64,000 nt of DNA from Synergistetes bacterium ADurb.Bin155. GTDB taxonomy: Bacteria; Synergistota; Synergistia; Synergistales; Thermovirgaceae. The notes under the pieces were generated by a model. It was not told where the DNA came from and searched no databases. It was given only the letters and a program-made list of their open reading frames with translations. Within the stretch, counting starts at the first letter, position 1. Each line of letters begins with the position of its first letter. Positions 19,380 to 27,596 of this stretch are shown here, piece by piece. Location of the stretch: the NCBI GenBank assembly GCA_002070395.1, contig MWDE01000006.1, positions 25,517 through 89,516 of the forward strand, written 5' to 3'. The translations under genes were made by a program, and so were the position numbers.

Positions 19380-20594
19380 ATGTCGCTATACCGGATTGAG
19401 ATCGAGAGCAGAAAGGACCTGGCCGACCTGGTCCGCGTCACCGGGGCCGACGAGAGGAGTTTTTACTTCTTCGAGCGAAAGAGGCGGATGCTAGCCTTTT
19501 TCATCCCCGAGGTTGACTTCAGGGCGGCCAACGCCCTCAAACAGGAACTACTTTCCCGGGGCGGTGACGCGATCGTCCACAGGGGCGCTATTGCGGGGTC
19601 GGTGCCCACGTCCAGCGTCGTGATCCTGGGGACCCTCAAGACCCTGGAAGACCTCTCAATCAAGTTGAGATCGATGCCCTACTGGGGGCTGGACGTGATA
19701 AAAGGCCAACTCCTGCTGGCCCTATCCTCTCTCGGTGTTAAACGATGGAACCTGAAGGTGCCGGGCCGGGATGACCTCGAGTTGGGCGGTCATACAAAGG
19801 TGATGGGCGCGATAAACATCACCACCGATTCTTTTTACCCCGGGAGCAGGGTCAAGGGGACCGACGGCTGTGTCGAGGCAGCCCTTCGAATGCACAAGGA
19901 GGGCGCTGATATCATCGACATAGGGGCGGAGTCGACTCGGCCGGGTTCAAGTCCGCTCGGCCAGGAGGAGGAAGCCCGCCGCCTGGTCCCGGCCATTGAG
20001 GCGGTCAGGAGGGAGTTGCCCCATGTCTTGATCTCCGCCGACACTTTCCGTTCGGAGACCGCCAGGGCCGCCCTTGATTCCGGGGCCGATATCATCAACG
20101 ATATCTCGGGGGGAGCCTTCGACGGGGGGATGTTCCCCCTGCTGGCGAAAATAGGCAACCCCATCGTCATCATGCACGCCAGGGATGTCCCCGAGGGGAT
20201 GCATCATCCCGTGACCTACGGGGATATAATCGGCGAGATCATAACATTCTTTTCCTGGAGAATGGATGAGGCGGAAAAGGCAGGCCTGAGCCGGGACCAG
20301 GTGATACTGGACCCTGGTATGGGCTTTTCCAAGAACGCCGCCCAGAACCTGCAGATACTCAAGGGAGTGGTCTCCTTCACCACCCTGGGCAGGCCCCTTC
20401 TAGTGGGACACTCCCGCAAGAGCACCATCGGGAAGGTCCTGGGATTGGAAGACCCCGCCGACAGGCTCGCCGGCACCCTTGCCCTTTCGGCCTACTGCAC
20501 AATGAAGGAAATAGCGCTGCTAAGGGTGCACGACGTGGGGGAAAACAGGAGAGCCGTAAGGATGATCGAGGCTTTGAGAGAGGAAGGGATCTGA
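19380..20594 (+). CDS. folP: Dihydropteroate synthase with N-terminal extension
   Basis: This 404-aa enzyme condenses p-aminobenzoate with 6-hydroxymethyl-dihydropterin diphosphate. The TIM-barrel part begins at ~140 with MGAINITTDSFYPGS. DIGAESTRPGS, the ADTFR strand, INDISGG, ILDPGMGFSK and VGHSRKSTIG follow, all pterin/pABA-site motifs. Residues 1-~135 form an extra domain not found in short FolP proteins (~270-280 aa); its role is unknown. ATG at 19380 follows GGGAGAGCTG. It overlaps folK by one base (TGATG). Confidence 0.95.
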   Translation: MSLYRIEIESRKDLADLVRVTGADERSFYFFERKRRMLAFFIPEVDFRAANALKQELLSRGGDAIVHRGAIAGSVPTSSVVILGTLKTLEDLSIKLRSMPYWGLDVIKGQLLLALSSLGVKRWNLKVPGRDDLELGGHTKVMGAINITTDSFYPGSRVKGTDGCVEAALRMHKEGADIIDIGAESTRPGSSPLGQEEEARRLVPAIEAVRRELPHVLISADTFRSETARAALDSGADIINDISGGAFDGGMFPLLAKIGNPIVIMHARDVPEGMHHPVTYGDIIGEIITFFSWRMDEAEKAGLSRDQVILDPGMGFSKNAAQNLQILKGVVSFTTLGRPLLVGHSRKSTIGKVLGLEDPADRLAGTLALSAYCTMKEIALLRVHDVGENRRAVRMIEALREEGI

Positions 20595-21076
20595 TGCTCG
20601 CCGGGATCGCGCTTGGGAGCAACATCGGCGACAGGCTGGGCTCCCTCCGGCAAGCGTCGCAGATGATAAAGTGCATGGGTACCGCGATCATCGCGGCCAG
20701 CGACGTCTTCGAGACGCCCCCCTGGGGAGTGCGGGACCAGCCCTGGTTTCTCAATGCCTGCCTCCTGGCGGAAACCCTGGACTCGCCCAGGGAACTCCTT
20801 TCCAAGCTGCAGGAGGTCGAGAACAGGCTGGGGCGGGTTTCGAGATTCCGTTGGGGCCCGAGGGAAATTGACCTGGACCTCCTCTTCATGGACGGGCTCA
20901 CTGTGGATGAAAAGGACCTGGTCCTGCCACACCCGGAGATGCACAACCGTTCCTTCGTCCTGGTGCCCCTTAACCAGGTGGCCCCGGGGTGGGTCCACCC
21001 GCTCCTGCACCGGAGTGTCAGCGAAATGGCCCGGCAGGTCCCGGGTGAAGACCTGCTCAGGATCACGGCCCTTTAG
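20594..21076 (+). CDS. folK: 2-amino-4-hydroxy-6-hydroxymethyldihydropteridine pyrophosphokinase
   Basis: This 160-aa HPPK transfers pyrophosphate from ATP to the pterin used by FolP. It has GSNIGDRLGSLRQA (~8), the FETPPWG loop, FLNACL, and the signature RFRWGPREIDLDLLFMDG (~92-108) with the two catalytic Asp residues. HPEMHNRSFVLVPL follows. The one-base overlap with folP suggests coupled translation of consecutive pathway steps. Confidence 0.96.
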   Translation: MLAGIALGSNIGDRLGSLRQASQMIKCMGTAIIAASDVFETPPWGVRDQPWFLNACLLAETLDSPRELLSKLQEVENRLGRVSRFRWGPREIDLDLLFMDGLTVDEKDLVLPHPEMHNRSFVLVPLNQVAPGWVHPLLHRSVSEMARQVPGEDLLRITAL

Positions 21077-21097
21077 ACCCGGGACTTCAGAGGAGTG

Positions 21098-21871
21098 ATG
21101 CTTTTGTCCTTCCGCAAACCAGGAAGCAAACATCTTGTCAGGCTGTTGGCGGCCTTCCTCGCGCTAACCCTTTGCCTTTTGCTCACTTCTTCACCGGCGG
21201 CCGCGCAGCACCTGAAAATACTCTCCGTTCCGGGGCATCCCCTGAGCCTGGTCCTGGAGACCAGCGAGGGCGTGATCTCCTCGGCACTCCTCCGCTCCCC
21301 CGCGGGGATACAGAAGATCCTCCCCCTCGAGGGTTTCGTCTATGCCGGGGAGACCTTCGCCGAGCCCTATGCCGATGGTGATATCAGGAAAGACCTCCTC
21401 TGGACCATCACTTTCACGAGGCCCGGTGACCGCTCAAGAGGAATATATCTCTGGATAGGGCTCACAACTCGTATCCCCAGGGCCTGGGTCATAATCAGCC
21501 CCCTGGGCCAGACCTACTGGGACACGATCCCGATGAAGGTCTACGCCCCCAGGGGCACCGCGCTCTTCGTCTCGCCCAACCTGCCCGCCTACGGCGACCT
21601 GCCCCAGTTCGGCGGCAACAGGACGCTTACCTTCGTGTACACCATCGCCCTCACCCCCGAGGGCCCGAACTTCCTTCCCGTGCCCGAAGTCTATCGCCAG
21701 CTTTATACCATCACGGCGACCATCAGGGATGCCGAACAGATCACCGAACGCCGGGAAGCCTACTCCAGGCTTCTCGAAGACTACGAAACCCTTTCAAGGG
21801 GAGGGAAACCTTCCACGGAAGTGATCCAGAACTTTACCTGGAAGCGCATCCTCTGCCTGGACTGGAGATGA
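21098..21871 (+). CDS. Exported protein of unknown function
   Basis: This 257-aa protein has a clear signal peptide (basic ~6-14, hydrophobic ~15-32, A-A-A-Q cleavage-like site ~36). The mature part (~220 aa) is predicted largely beta-rich with few cysteines, and ends KRILCLDWR. I do not recognise the family. The ATG at 21098 is very close to AGAGGAG; TTG at 21104 has better spacing. It starts 21 bp after folK and probably shares its transcript, without obvious functional link. Confidence 0.75.
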   Translation: MLLSFRKPGSKHLVRLLAAFLALTLCLLLTSSPAAAQHLKILSVPGHPLSLVLETSEGVISSALLRSPAGIQKILPLEGFVYAGETFAEPYADGDIRKDLLWTITFTRPGDRSRGIYLWIGLTTRIPRAWVIISPLGQTYWDTIPMKVYAPRGTALFVSPNLPAYGDLPQFGGNRTLTFVYTIALTPEGPNFLPVPEVYRQLYTITATIRDAEQITERREAYSRLLEDYETLSRGGKPSTEVIQNFTWKRILCLDWR

Positions 21872-21877
21872 GACCAA

Positions 21878-21900
21878 GGGGCGGGGAGCATCCCCGCCCC
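21878..21900. terminator. Hairpin between convergent genes
   Basis: GGGGCGGGGA (21878-21887) pairs with TCCCCGCCCC (21891-21900) across a three-base loop. There is no T-run on either side. It sits between convergent stops at 21871 and 21906 and could serve both. Confidence 0.6.
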
Positions 21901-21905
21901 CGGCG

Positions 21906-22766
21906 CTACCGGAATGAGGACAGGAGGTCTTTGATCCTTTCCGGGCCGTAGACCCTCCGGTAAAGGGGGGTGTCGTCCTCATGGTAACAGCCCATGGAAT
22001 CCTCGAAGGTGGGCCTTCCCTCGACCTTGTAAAGGACACCCAGCGGGTAGGGCGGCCCTTCCAGTGCCCGTTCCATGGCGGCCATCCTGTCCGAAGGGTC
22101 ATGGTCTCCCGGGAGGTCGAAGGTGTTCGCCTTGAACCACGCGTAGGTGTTGACCTTGTTGAAGGTAACGCAGGGCTGGAAGATGTCCACCAGGGCGTAA
22201 CCCTTGTGAAGTATGGCCTCCTTAATGATCCCCACCGTCTGTTCGATGTTGGTCGAGTAGGCCCTCGCCACGAAGGAAGCCCCCAGGGCGACGGCCACGG
22301 CCACGGGGTTGAAGGGCTCGGAGAAGACACCTTCCACCTGGACCGGTGTCTTGAAACCCACGGAGCTGGTCGGTGAGGCCTGCCCCTTGGTAAGACCGTA
22401 GACCATGTTGTTATGGGCTATGTTCGTGATATCGGGGTTCCTGCGGATGGTGTGGACGAAGTGATTCCCACCCTCGCCATACATATCTCCGTCACCGCCG
22501 ATGGCGATCACGGTCAGCGCCCTGTTCGCGACCTTCATGCCCGTGGCGTTCGATATCGATCGGCCGTGCAGCCCGTTGAAAAAATTGCCCTTCATGAAAT
22601 GAGGCGTCTTGGCTGCCTGGCCTATCCCCGAAAAGAGGACCACCTTTTCAGGGGGGAGTTCAAGCCCGGCAAGGGCTTTTTTCAGGGCTTCCAGGATCTG
22701 GAAATCCCCGCACCCGGGACACCACTGGTTGTCTATCCCTTCCAGGTCGTATATCCGGTGATCCAT
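21906..22766 (-). CDS. 2-oxoacid:ferredoxin oxidoreductase beta subunit
   Basis: This 286-aa TPP-binding subunit oxidatively decarboxylates a 2-oxoacid to acyl-CoA with ferredoxin. [10 protein letters not shown] (~15) and [22 protein letters not shown] (~85) carry the TPP/Mg site; [16 protein letters not shown] follows. The ATG at 22766 has AGGGGGTG six bases before. It lies 12 bp after the fused gamma-alpha gene. Patterns fit the Kor/2-oxoglutarate-type branch better than pyruvate Por, but substrate is not certain. Confidence 0.92.
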   Translation of the reverse strand: MDHRIYDLEGIDNQWCPGCGDFQILEALKKALAGLELPPEKVVLFSGIGQAAKTPHFMKGNFFNGLHGRSISNATGMKVANRALTVIAIGGDGDMYGEGGNHFVHTIRRNPDITNIAHNNMVYGLTKGQASPTSSVGFKTPVQVEGVFSEPFNPVAVAVALGASFVARAYSTNIEQTVGIIKEAILHKGYALVDIFQPCVTFNKVNTYAWFKANTFDLPGDHDPSDRMAAMERALEGPPYPLGVLYKVEGRPTFEDSMGCYHEDDTPLYRRVYGPERIKDLLSSFR

Positions 22767-22778
22767 CTGAAACACCCC

Positions 22779-24506
22779 CTATCGGAGCAGCTCGAGGAGC
22801 TTCGCGGCCACGGTCTCGACGGGGACCTGCAGACCGCTGTACCACAGAACACGTTCCTCGATGAGGAAGCCCGTCTCTTTCCTCACCAAGTCGGCGAATT
22901 GACCGGTGGCGTTGCCCTCGACGGTGATGACCTTCTCGGCCTTATCCAGGTAAGCCCGGGTGTCCGGGTGGAGGGGGAACACCTGGTCAAAGTGGAGGTG
23001 GGCCGTTCCTTCCAGGTCCGCCTTTTCCAGGGCCTCCTCGACGATGTGATACAGGGAACCCCAGGTCACCACCAGGTTCCTGTAGTCCTTTGGCCCGGTC
23101 ATCATGGGCTCGATAACCCTCTCCAGGATGCCCTTCCTCTTTCGGAGCCGCTTGTCCACCATCCGACGGCGGAGTTCGAAATCCTCCTGAACGTGACCCA
23201 CCTCGTCGTGCTCGTGGCTGTCGGTCCCCACGATCCCCTTGCCAAAACCGGGGACGCTCCTGGGCGAGACACCGCTCTCGGTGACTTCGTACCTCCTGTA
23301 GTCCTCTCCCGACTCCACAAGGAACCTCTGAACCTTCAGGCCGCTGGTATCGAACTCGGGCACGTTGTAGAAGGAGTTCAGGAAGTACTGGTCCGTGAGG
23401 ATGAACACGGGGACCTGGAATTCATCGGCCAGGTTGAAGGCGTCAAAGGTCAGCCGGAAGGCTCTTTCCAGGCTTCCCGGGGCGAAGACCGCCCTGGGGA
23501 CGTCGCCGTGGCCGCAGTAAACGGCCAGGTTCAGGTCACCCTGCTCGGTCCTAGTGGCCATGCCCGTCGCGGGGCCGGGCCGCTGGCCAATGTGAAGGAC
23601 GACGGGCAGTTCCGTGATGCCCGTCAGGCTCACCCCCTCCCCCATCAGCGAAAGGCCGCCGCCGGAGGTGCTCACCATGCTCCTGGCCCCGCCATAGGAG
23701 GCACCCAGGGCCATGTTTATGGCGGCTATCTCGTCCTCCGCCTGCTCCACGGCGACGGCATGGCTCCGGGCGTGCCTTGCCAGGTAGGTCAGCACTCCCG
23801 TGGCCGGGGACATCGGGTAGGAGGACATGAAATCACAGCCTCCGGCCAGTGCCCCCAGGGAGACCGCGTCGGACCCGTTCATCATCATCTCCCCGACGGC
23901 CTCGTTTTCCTTGGCGATGTCGACGGAAACCCCCTTCGAAGCCACCAGTTCCCTGAAAAGCCCCATGCCCTTCTCAAAAGCTGAAAGGTTGTTCTTCACG
24001 ACCTGTTCGGACTTGGCGATAAACCTTTCCTTCAGCAGTCCTTCCGGTATTTCGGGCGGTACCCCCAGAAGTCCCGCCAGGAGTCCCGCTGCCACGATCC
24101 CGGTGTAGACGGGGCCTCCTGCTTCACGGCCCTTTTCCATCAGCGGCACGTTCAAAAAAGTGCCGCCCCTGTCGGCCAGTTCGTCCTTGATCTCCGCGGC
24201 ATCCCCCAGTATGAGCGTCTCCGGTGTGACCCGTTCCCTGATGTTCGCCCGTATGCCGCCGTTCAGCGGGAGCAGGATGTCCATCCTGTCGACGAGAGCT
24301 CTCACTCTCTTGGAGGAAACTCTTATCTCCGTGGAGTTGCTCCCTCCCCTTACCCTGGACATGTACTCCCTGCTGGCGAACACATGGTAACCGGCCTTCC
24401 GGAACGAATCGACCAGGATCTCCTCAAGGGTCTGGACGCCCTGGCCGGCCGCCCCGCACAAAACCAACGACAGGTCGCTGTTTCCTTTCGAGGGGAATCG
24501 GAACAT
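22779..24506 (-). CDS. 2-oxoacid:ferredoxin oxidoreductase, fused gamma-alpha subunit
   Basis: In this 575-aa protein residues ~8-180 are the gamma (CoA-contacting) domain: GAAGQGVQTLEEIL and SREYMSRVRGGSNSTEI. Residues ~195-575 are the alpha TPP-pyrimidine domain: GNDAVSLGAL-like, MSPATGVLTYLA, YGGARSMVSTSGGGLSLMGEGVSLTG and the QRPGPATGMATRTEQGDLN loop. No ferredoxin-type cysteine cluster is present, so electrons must leave through the beta subunit cluster. The gene is first of the pair and has GGAGGAG before its ATG. Confidence 0.92.
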   Translation of the reverse strand: MFRFPSKGNSDLSLVLCGAAGQGVQTLEEILVDSFRKAGYHVFASREYMSRVRGGSNSTEIRVSSKRVRALVDRMDILLPLNGGIRANIRERVTPETLILGDAAEIKDELADRGGTFLNVPLMEKGREAGGPVYTGIVAAGLLAGLLGVPPEIPEGLLKERFIAKSEQVVKNNLSAFEKGMGLFRELVASKGVSVDIAKENEAVGEMMMNGSDAVSLGALAGGCDFMSSYPMSPATGVLTYLARHARSHAVAVEQAEDEIAAINMALGASYGGARSMVSTSGGGLSLMGEGVSLTGITELPVVLHIGQRPGPATGMATRTEQGDLNLAVYCGHGDVPRAVFAPGSLERAFRLTFDAFNLADEFQVPVFILTDQYFLNSFYNVPEFDTSGLKVQRFLVESGEDYRRYEVTESGVSPRSVPGFGKGIVGTDSHEHDEVGHVQEDFELRRRMVDKRLRKRKGILERVIEPMMTGPKDYRNLVVTWGSLYHIVEEALEKADLEGTAHLHFDQVFPLHPDTRAYLDKAEKVITVEGNATGQFADLVRKETGFLIEERVLWYSGLQVPVETVAAKLLELLR

Positions 24507-24570
24507 CTTATCTCCTCCCTATTCCAGGAGGGGACAAAGCCCGTCCTGTTCATTCACCTACACACTGATA

Positions 24571-24600
24571 GTGAAGGCCCACCGCCGGGTGGGCCTTCAC
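24571..24600. terminator. 13-bp hairpin between copZ and the oxidoreductase
   Basis: GTGAAGGCCCACC (24571-24583) and its perfect complement (24588-24600) enclose GCCG. There is no T-run on the minus strand. It lies directly after the copZ stop and probably limits copA-copZ readthrough into the oxidoreductase genes. Confidence 0.55.
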
Positions 24601-24601
24601 T

Positions 24602-24805
24602 TCAGTTCTCAGGCGTTACGGGGTAACCGGCCTCTTCCAGGGCCTGGACGACCTTCTCTTCCAGGGGTGATCCCGAGAATATCTTCTTCTCCTCGAGGGA
24701 AACCTCGAAGTCGCTCATCCCCATCGACTCCAGGACCCCGGTTATCCTCTTCACACAATGACCGCATGACATGTCCGGTACCTTGTAGGAATACTCCCTG
24801 CCCAC
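24602..24805 (-). CDS. copZ: Copper chaperone, heavy-metal-associated domain
   Basis: This 67-aa single HMA domain has the metal site MSCGHC (cysteines 14 and 17) and a beta-alpha-beta-beta-alpha-beta pattern (VKRITGVLESM; VSLEEKKIFSG; VVQALEEAGYPV). It delivers Cu(I) to the P-type ATPase encoded immediately upstream (stop and start adjacent). A MerP-like role for another soft metal is conceivable; the copA neighbour favours copper. Confidence 0.9.
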   Translation of the reverse strand: MGREYSYKVPDMSCGHCVKRITGVLESMGMSDFEVSLEEKKIFSGSPLEEKVVQALEEAGYPVTPEN

Positions 24806-26992
24806 TCAGATCTCCCCCTTTCTTATGGTCAGCGAATTCAGCACCACCGAGATCGAGCTGAAGGCCATGGCGGTCTCGGCGATGGCGGGGTGTAGGAGCC
24901 CGGCCATGGCCACCGGTATGGCAATGATATTGTACAGAAAAGCCCAGAAAAGGTTCCTTGTGATGACCTTGAAGGTCCGCTCCGATATCTTGATGCTCTC
25001 CAGGGCTTTTGTAATTCCGCCGCTCATGACCACGATGTCGGCGCTGTCGATGGCCAGGTCCATTCCGGAACCGATGGCCATTCCGATATCGGCTCCTTTG
25101 AGGGCCGCCGCGTCGTTGATGCCGTCGCCTATCATGAGAACCTTCTTGCCCTGGGCCTGGTAGGTCCTCACGATATCGAGCTTGTCCTCGGGCCTCACAC
25201 CCGAAAGGACCTCGGTGATGCCCACCTGGCGGGCCACGGCCCTGGCGGTCACCTCGTTGTCGCCGGTCACCATGACCGGCAGGAGCCCTAGGGCTTTCAT
25301 CCCCTCCACGGCGGCGGGGGAGTCGTCCCTTATCCTGTCCTCGATGGCGAAGAAACCCGCACTGACCCCTTCCCGGTCTACCTCGACCACGGTCTTGCCG
25401 GCCTCGAGATAACCGGAATAGGCATCGTAGGAGGCCGGTTTACCTACCTCGTACCTGGTGCCGTTGACCACCCCGCTGACCCCCTTGCCGGCGATCTCTT
25501 CCATATCTTCTACCACGGGAAGGTCTTCGCCCGCGGAAGCCGTGATCGCCTTGGCCAGCGGGTGACCCGAGTTCTTCTCGATGGCGGCGGCGGCGGCCAG
25601 GTCCTCGGGGGAAAGGTTGTGAAAGGTCACCGAAGGGTTACCCTCGGTCATGGTGCCCGTCTTGTCCATCAGGACGACTCCTATGTCCTTGGTCGTCTGG
25701 ATGGCCTCGGCGTTCCTGATCAGGAGCCCCCGCTTAGTCGCCAGGCCCGTTCCAGCCACGAGCGCCATGGGTGTCGCCAGCCCCAGGGCGCAGGGGCAAG
25801 CGATGACCATGGTGGCCACGAAGACGAAGACGGCGAAGGAGAGCCTGCTCTCCGTCACCAGGACCCAAGGGAGATAAGCCTTGGCCGAAGAGACGAGAGG
25901 GTAGAACCGGTCGAAAAAGAAATACCACAGGACCCCGGCGGTTACAGCGAGGGCCGTGACGACGGGGACGAACACCCTCGTGACGGCGTCGGCCAGCGCC
26001 TGGATCGGTATCTTGGAACCCTGGGCCTCCTGCACTAGGGAGACCATTTTCGAGAGGAAGGTATCCTCGCCGGTCCTGGTCACGGTCATGAGCATCTCGC
26101 CGGTCAGGTTCGACGACCCCCCCGTTACGGATGCGCCCTTTTCCTTGAGGACGGGGATGGGCTCCCCCGTTATCATCGATTCATCCACGGAAGAACGCCC
26201 CGAAAGAACCTCGCCGTCAACGGGCACCCTGTCGCCGGGCCCGACTTTGATGGTCATCCCCTTTACTACGGCTTCAATGGGCACACGGATCTCCTTGCCG
26301 TCGATGACGGCCCTGGCCTCGACGGCCCTCAGCTTGAGGAGGTTTTTGATCTCCTTGGCCGCCTTATCCCTGAGGGAAGATTCGATGAACCTCCCCGAAA
26401 TGTGGAGGGCCACGATCATAGCGCCGATGCTCCCGAAGGAGGCTATGGGGACCCCCAATACGTGCAGCAGGGTCGTGGCCCACGCTGAGGCCGCCCCCAC
26501 CGAGATGAGGGTGTCCATGTTCGTGTGAAAGTGGGTCACGGCGATCCAGGCTCCCTTTATGCTCCCCCTGCCGACGTAAAAGACGACGAAGCCCGCCGCC
26601 GCCAGTTCAAGGGCGGGGAACCAGGGGAGATGGTACCCGGCCATGTGAAAGAGCATCAGCACCATCAGGGGGACCGTCACCGCCAGGGCCAAGACCAGGT
26701 TTCTCCTTGAATTGAGATACCTGACCCTGTCGATCTCCTCGGGCAGCTCATCAGAGACGCCATAGCCCACCTTTTCGACCGCTTTCTGCAGGTCCTCCCA
26801 GGTTACGTCCTTGCCATGCACCACCAGGGCTGTCTCCGTGGCCAGGTTGACGGCGGCGAAGTCAACCCCCTCCAACTTTCGCAGGGACCTTTCAACGGCC
26901 CCGGAGCAGGCCGCGCAGGTCATCCCTGTTATCCTGAGGGTGGTCTTTTCTTGGCCGTTTTCATTCTTGCTCTTGTTCCCCTTTTCATCCAT
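24806..26992 (-). CDS. copA: Copper-translocating P-type ATPase
   Basis: This 728-aa P1B-type ATPase exports Cu(I). One N-terminal HMA domain (GMTCAAC, cysteines 26 and 29) is followed by membrane helices, the A-domain TGEP loop, the CPC transport site (VIACPCALGLATPM), DKTGTMTEG phosphorylation site, SGHPLA (His-Pro of the N-domain) and GDGINDAAAL. ATG at 26992 follows GGGAGG. An in-frame start at 27106 would cross the promoter and is rejected. It is transcribed from the divergent region at 27031-27068. Confidence 0.96.
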   Translation of the reverse strand: MDEKGNKSKNENGQEKTTLRITGMTCAACSGAVERSLRKLEGVDFAAVNLATETALVVHGKDVTWEDLQKAVEKVGYGVSDELPEEIDRVRYLNSRRNLVLALAVTVPLMVLMLFHMAGYHLPWFPALELAAAGFVVFYVGRGSIKGAWIAVTHFHTNMDTLISVGAASAWATTLLHVLGVPIASFGSIGAMIVALHISGRFIESSLRDKAAKEIKNLLKLRAVEARAVIDGKEIRVPIEAVVKGMTIKVGPGDRVPVDGEVLSGRSSVDESMITGEPIPVLKEKGASVTGGSSNLTGEMLMTVTRTGEDTFLSKMVSLVQEAQGSKIPIQALADAVTRVFVPVVTALAVTAGVLWYFFFDRFYPLVSSAKAYLPWVLVTESRLSFAVFVFVATMVIACPCALGLATPMALVAGTGLATKRGLLIRNAEAIQTTKDIGVVLMDKTGTMTEGNPSVTFHNLSPEDLAAAAAIEKNSGHPLAKAITASAGEDLPVVEDMEEIAGKGVSGVVNGTRYEVGKPASYDAYSGYLEAGKTVVEVDREGVSAGFFAIEDRIRDDSPAAVEGMKALGLLPVMVTGDNEVTARAVARQVGITEVLSGVRPEDKLDIVRTYQAQGKKVLMIGDGINDAAALKGADIGMAIGSGMDLAIDSADIVVMSGGITKALESIKISERTFKVITRNLFWAFLYNIIAIPVAMAGLLHPAIAETAMAFSSISVVLNSLTIRKGEI

Positions 26993-27030
26993 AAAAAGCG
27001 ACCTCCCGTAGCGGGCTCTCACTTCGGTTC

Positions 27031-27068
27031 TTGCGACCAGTATACCCTTCATGGTATATTTATCGCAA
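27031..27068. promoter_or_regulatory. Symmetrical divergent promoter and operator for copA-copZ and the thiol pair
   Basis: Plus strand: TTGCGA (27031-27036), 18 bases, TATATT (27055-27060). Minus strand: TTGCGA (27068-27063), 18 bases, TATACT (27044-27039). The centre holds TATACC-N6-GGTATA (27041-27058), which overlaps both -10 boxes. The dyad resembles copper-responsive CsoR operators in having A/T-flanked ACC..GGT arms. Each start would lie about 38 bases from its first codon. The regulator gene is not in the window. Confidence 0.75.
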
Positions 27069-27104
27069 GTGGCCATCATTATTTGGCCGGAACCTGGAGG
27101 GACC

Positions 27105-27596
27105 ATGAATTACAAAAAGATCGCCGGTTACCTGGTACTTTTTTTGGCCTTCGTAGGGCTGGCCCGTGCGGGTCTTGACATCTTCAGTGACCTCGCTCGG
27201 GGCGGGAACAGCAGCGCCGAGGCCGTCATCACCGGTGAAGCCCGGCCGCCCGAGGACACCGGTGAACTGGTAATTTACTTTTTCGAGGGAAATACCCCCT
27301 GCTCCGTCTGCGACAAGATAAGGGGTATGACCTTGGATCTGGTGAAGTCCGACCCCGAGCAATTGTCGCTCTTTTCCTTCCGGGACGTGAACGTGGAAGA
27401 AAAGGGAAACGAAAAGTATGTCCTGGAACTGGGGCTCTTCTCCACTTCCGTCGTACTCGCCCAGGAGTCGGGAGGGAAGATATACCGTTGGAAAAACCTG
27501 ACCGGCGTCTGGGACCTGGCGGCGGACCCTGGGGCTTTCAGAGACTATATGCTCCGGGAGATAGACTCCTTCCTGTCGGAAGGTGAAACGCGATGA
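27105..27596 (+). CDS. Membrane-anchored thioredoxin-like protein (ArsF-like)
   Basis: This 163-aa protein has an N-terminal hydrophobic anchor (~8-22) and a thioredoxin-fold domain from ~55. There the strand VIYFFEGNTPC leads to a CSVC redox motif (66-69) followed by KIRGMTLDLVK. The family resembles proteins annotated ArsF next to ArsG permeases. ATG at 27105 is preceded by CTGGAGG. Its stop overlaps the next gene (ATGA), and it diverges from copA. Together with the CcdA-like neighbour it could pass electrons to an extracytoplasmic metal or thiol target; that is inference. Confidence 0.8.
   Translation: MNYKKIAGYLVLFLAFVGLARAGLDIFSDLARGGNSSAEAVITGEARPPEDTGELVIYFFEGNTPCSVCDKIRGMTLDLVKSDPEQLSLFSFRDVNVEEKGNEKYVLELGLFSTSVVLAQESGGKIYRWKNLTGVWDLAADPGAFRDYMLREIDSFLSEGETR

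Noticed and set aside
22413..23984. 523-codon plus-strand open frame opposite the oxidoreductase genes
   Set aside because: Spans parts of two well-supported minus-strand genes; composition is that of an antisense shadow.
26993..27106. N-terminal extension of copA to 27106
   Set aside because: The extension would be encoded by the divergent promoter/operator and has no ribosome site; the ATG at 26992 does.
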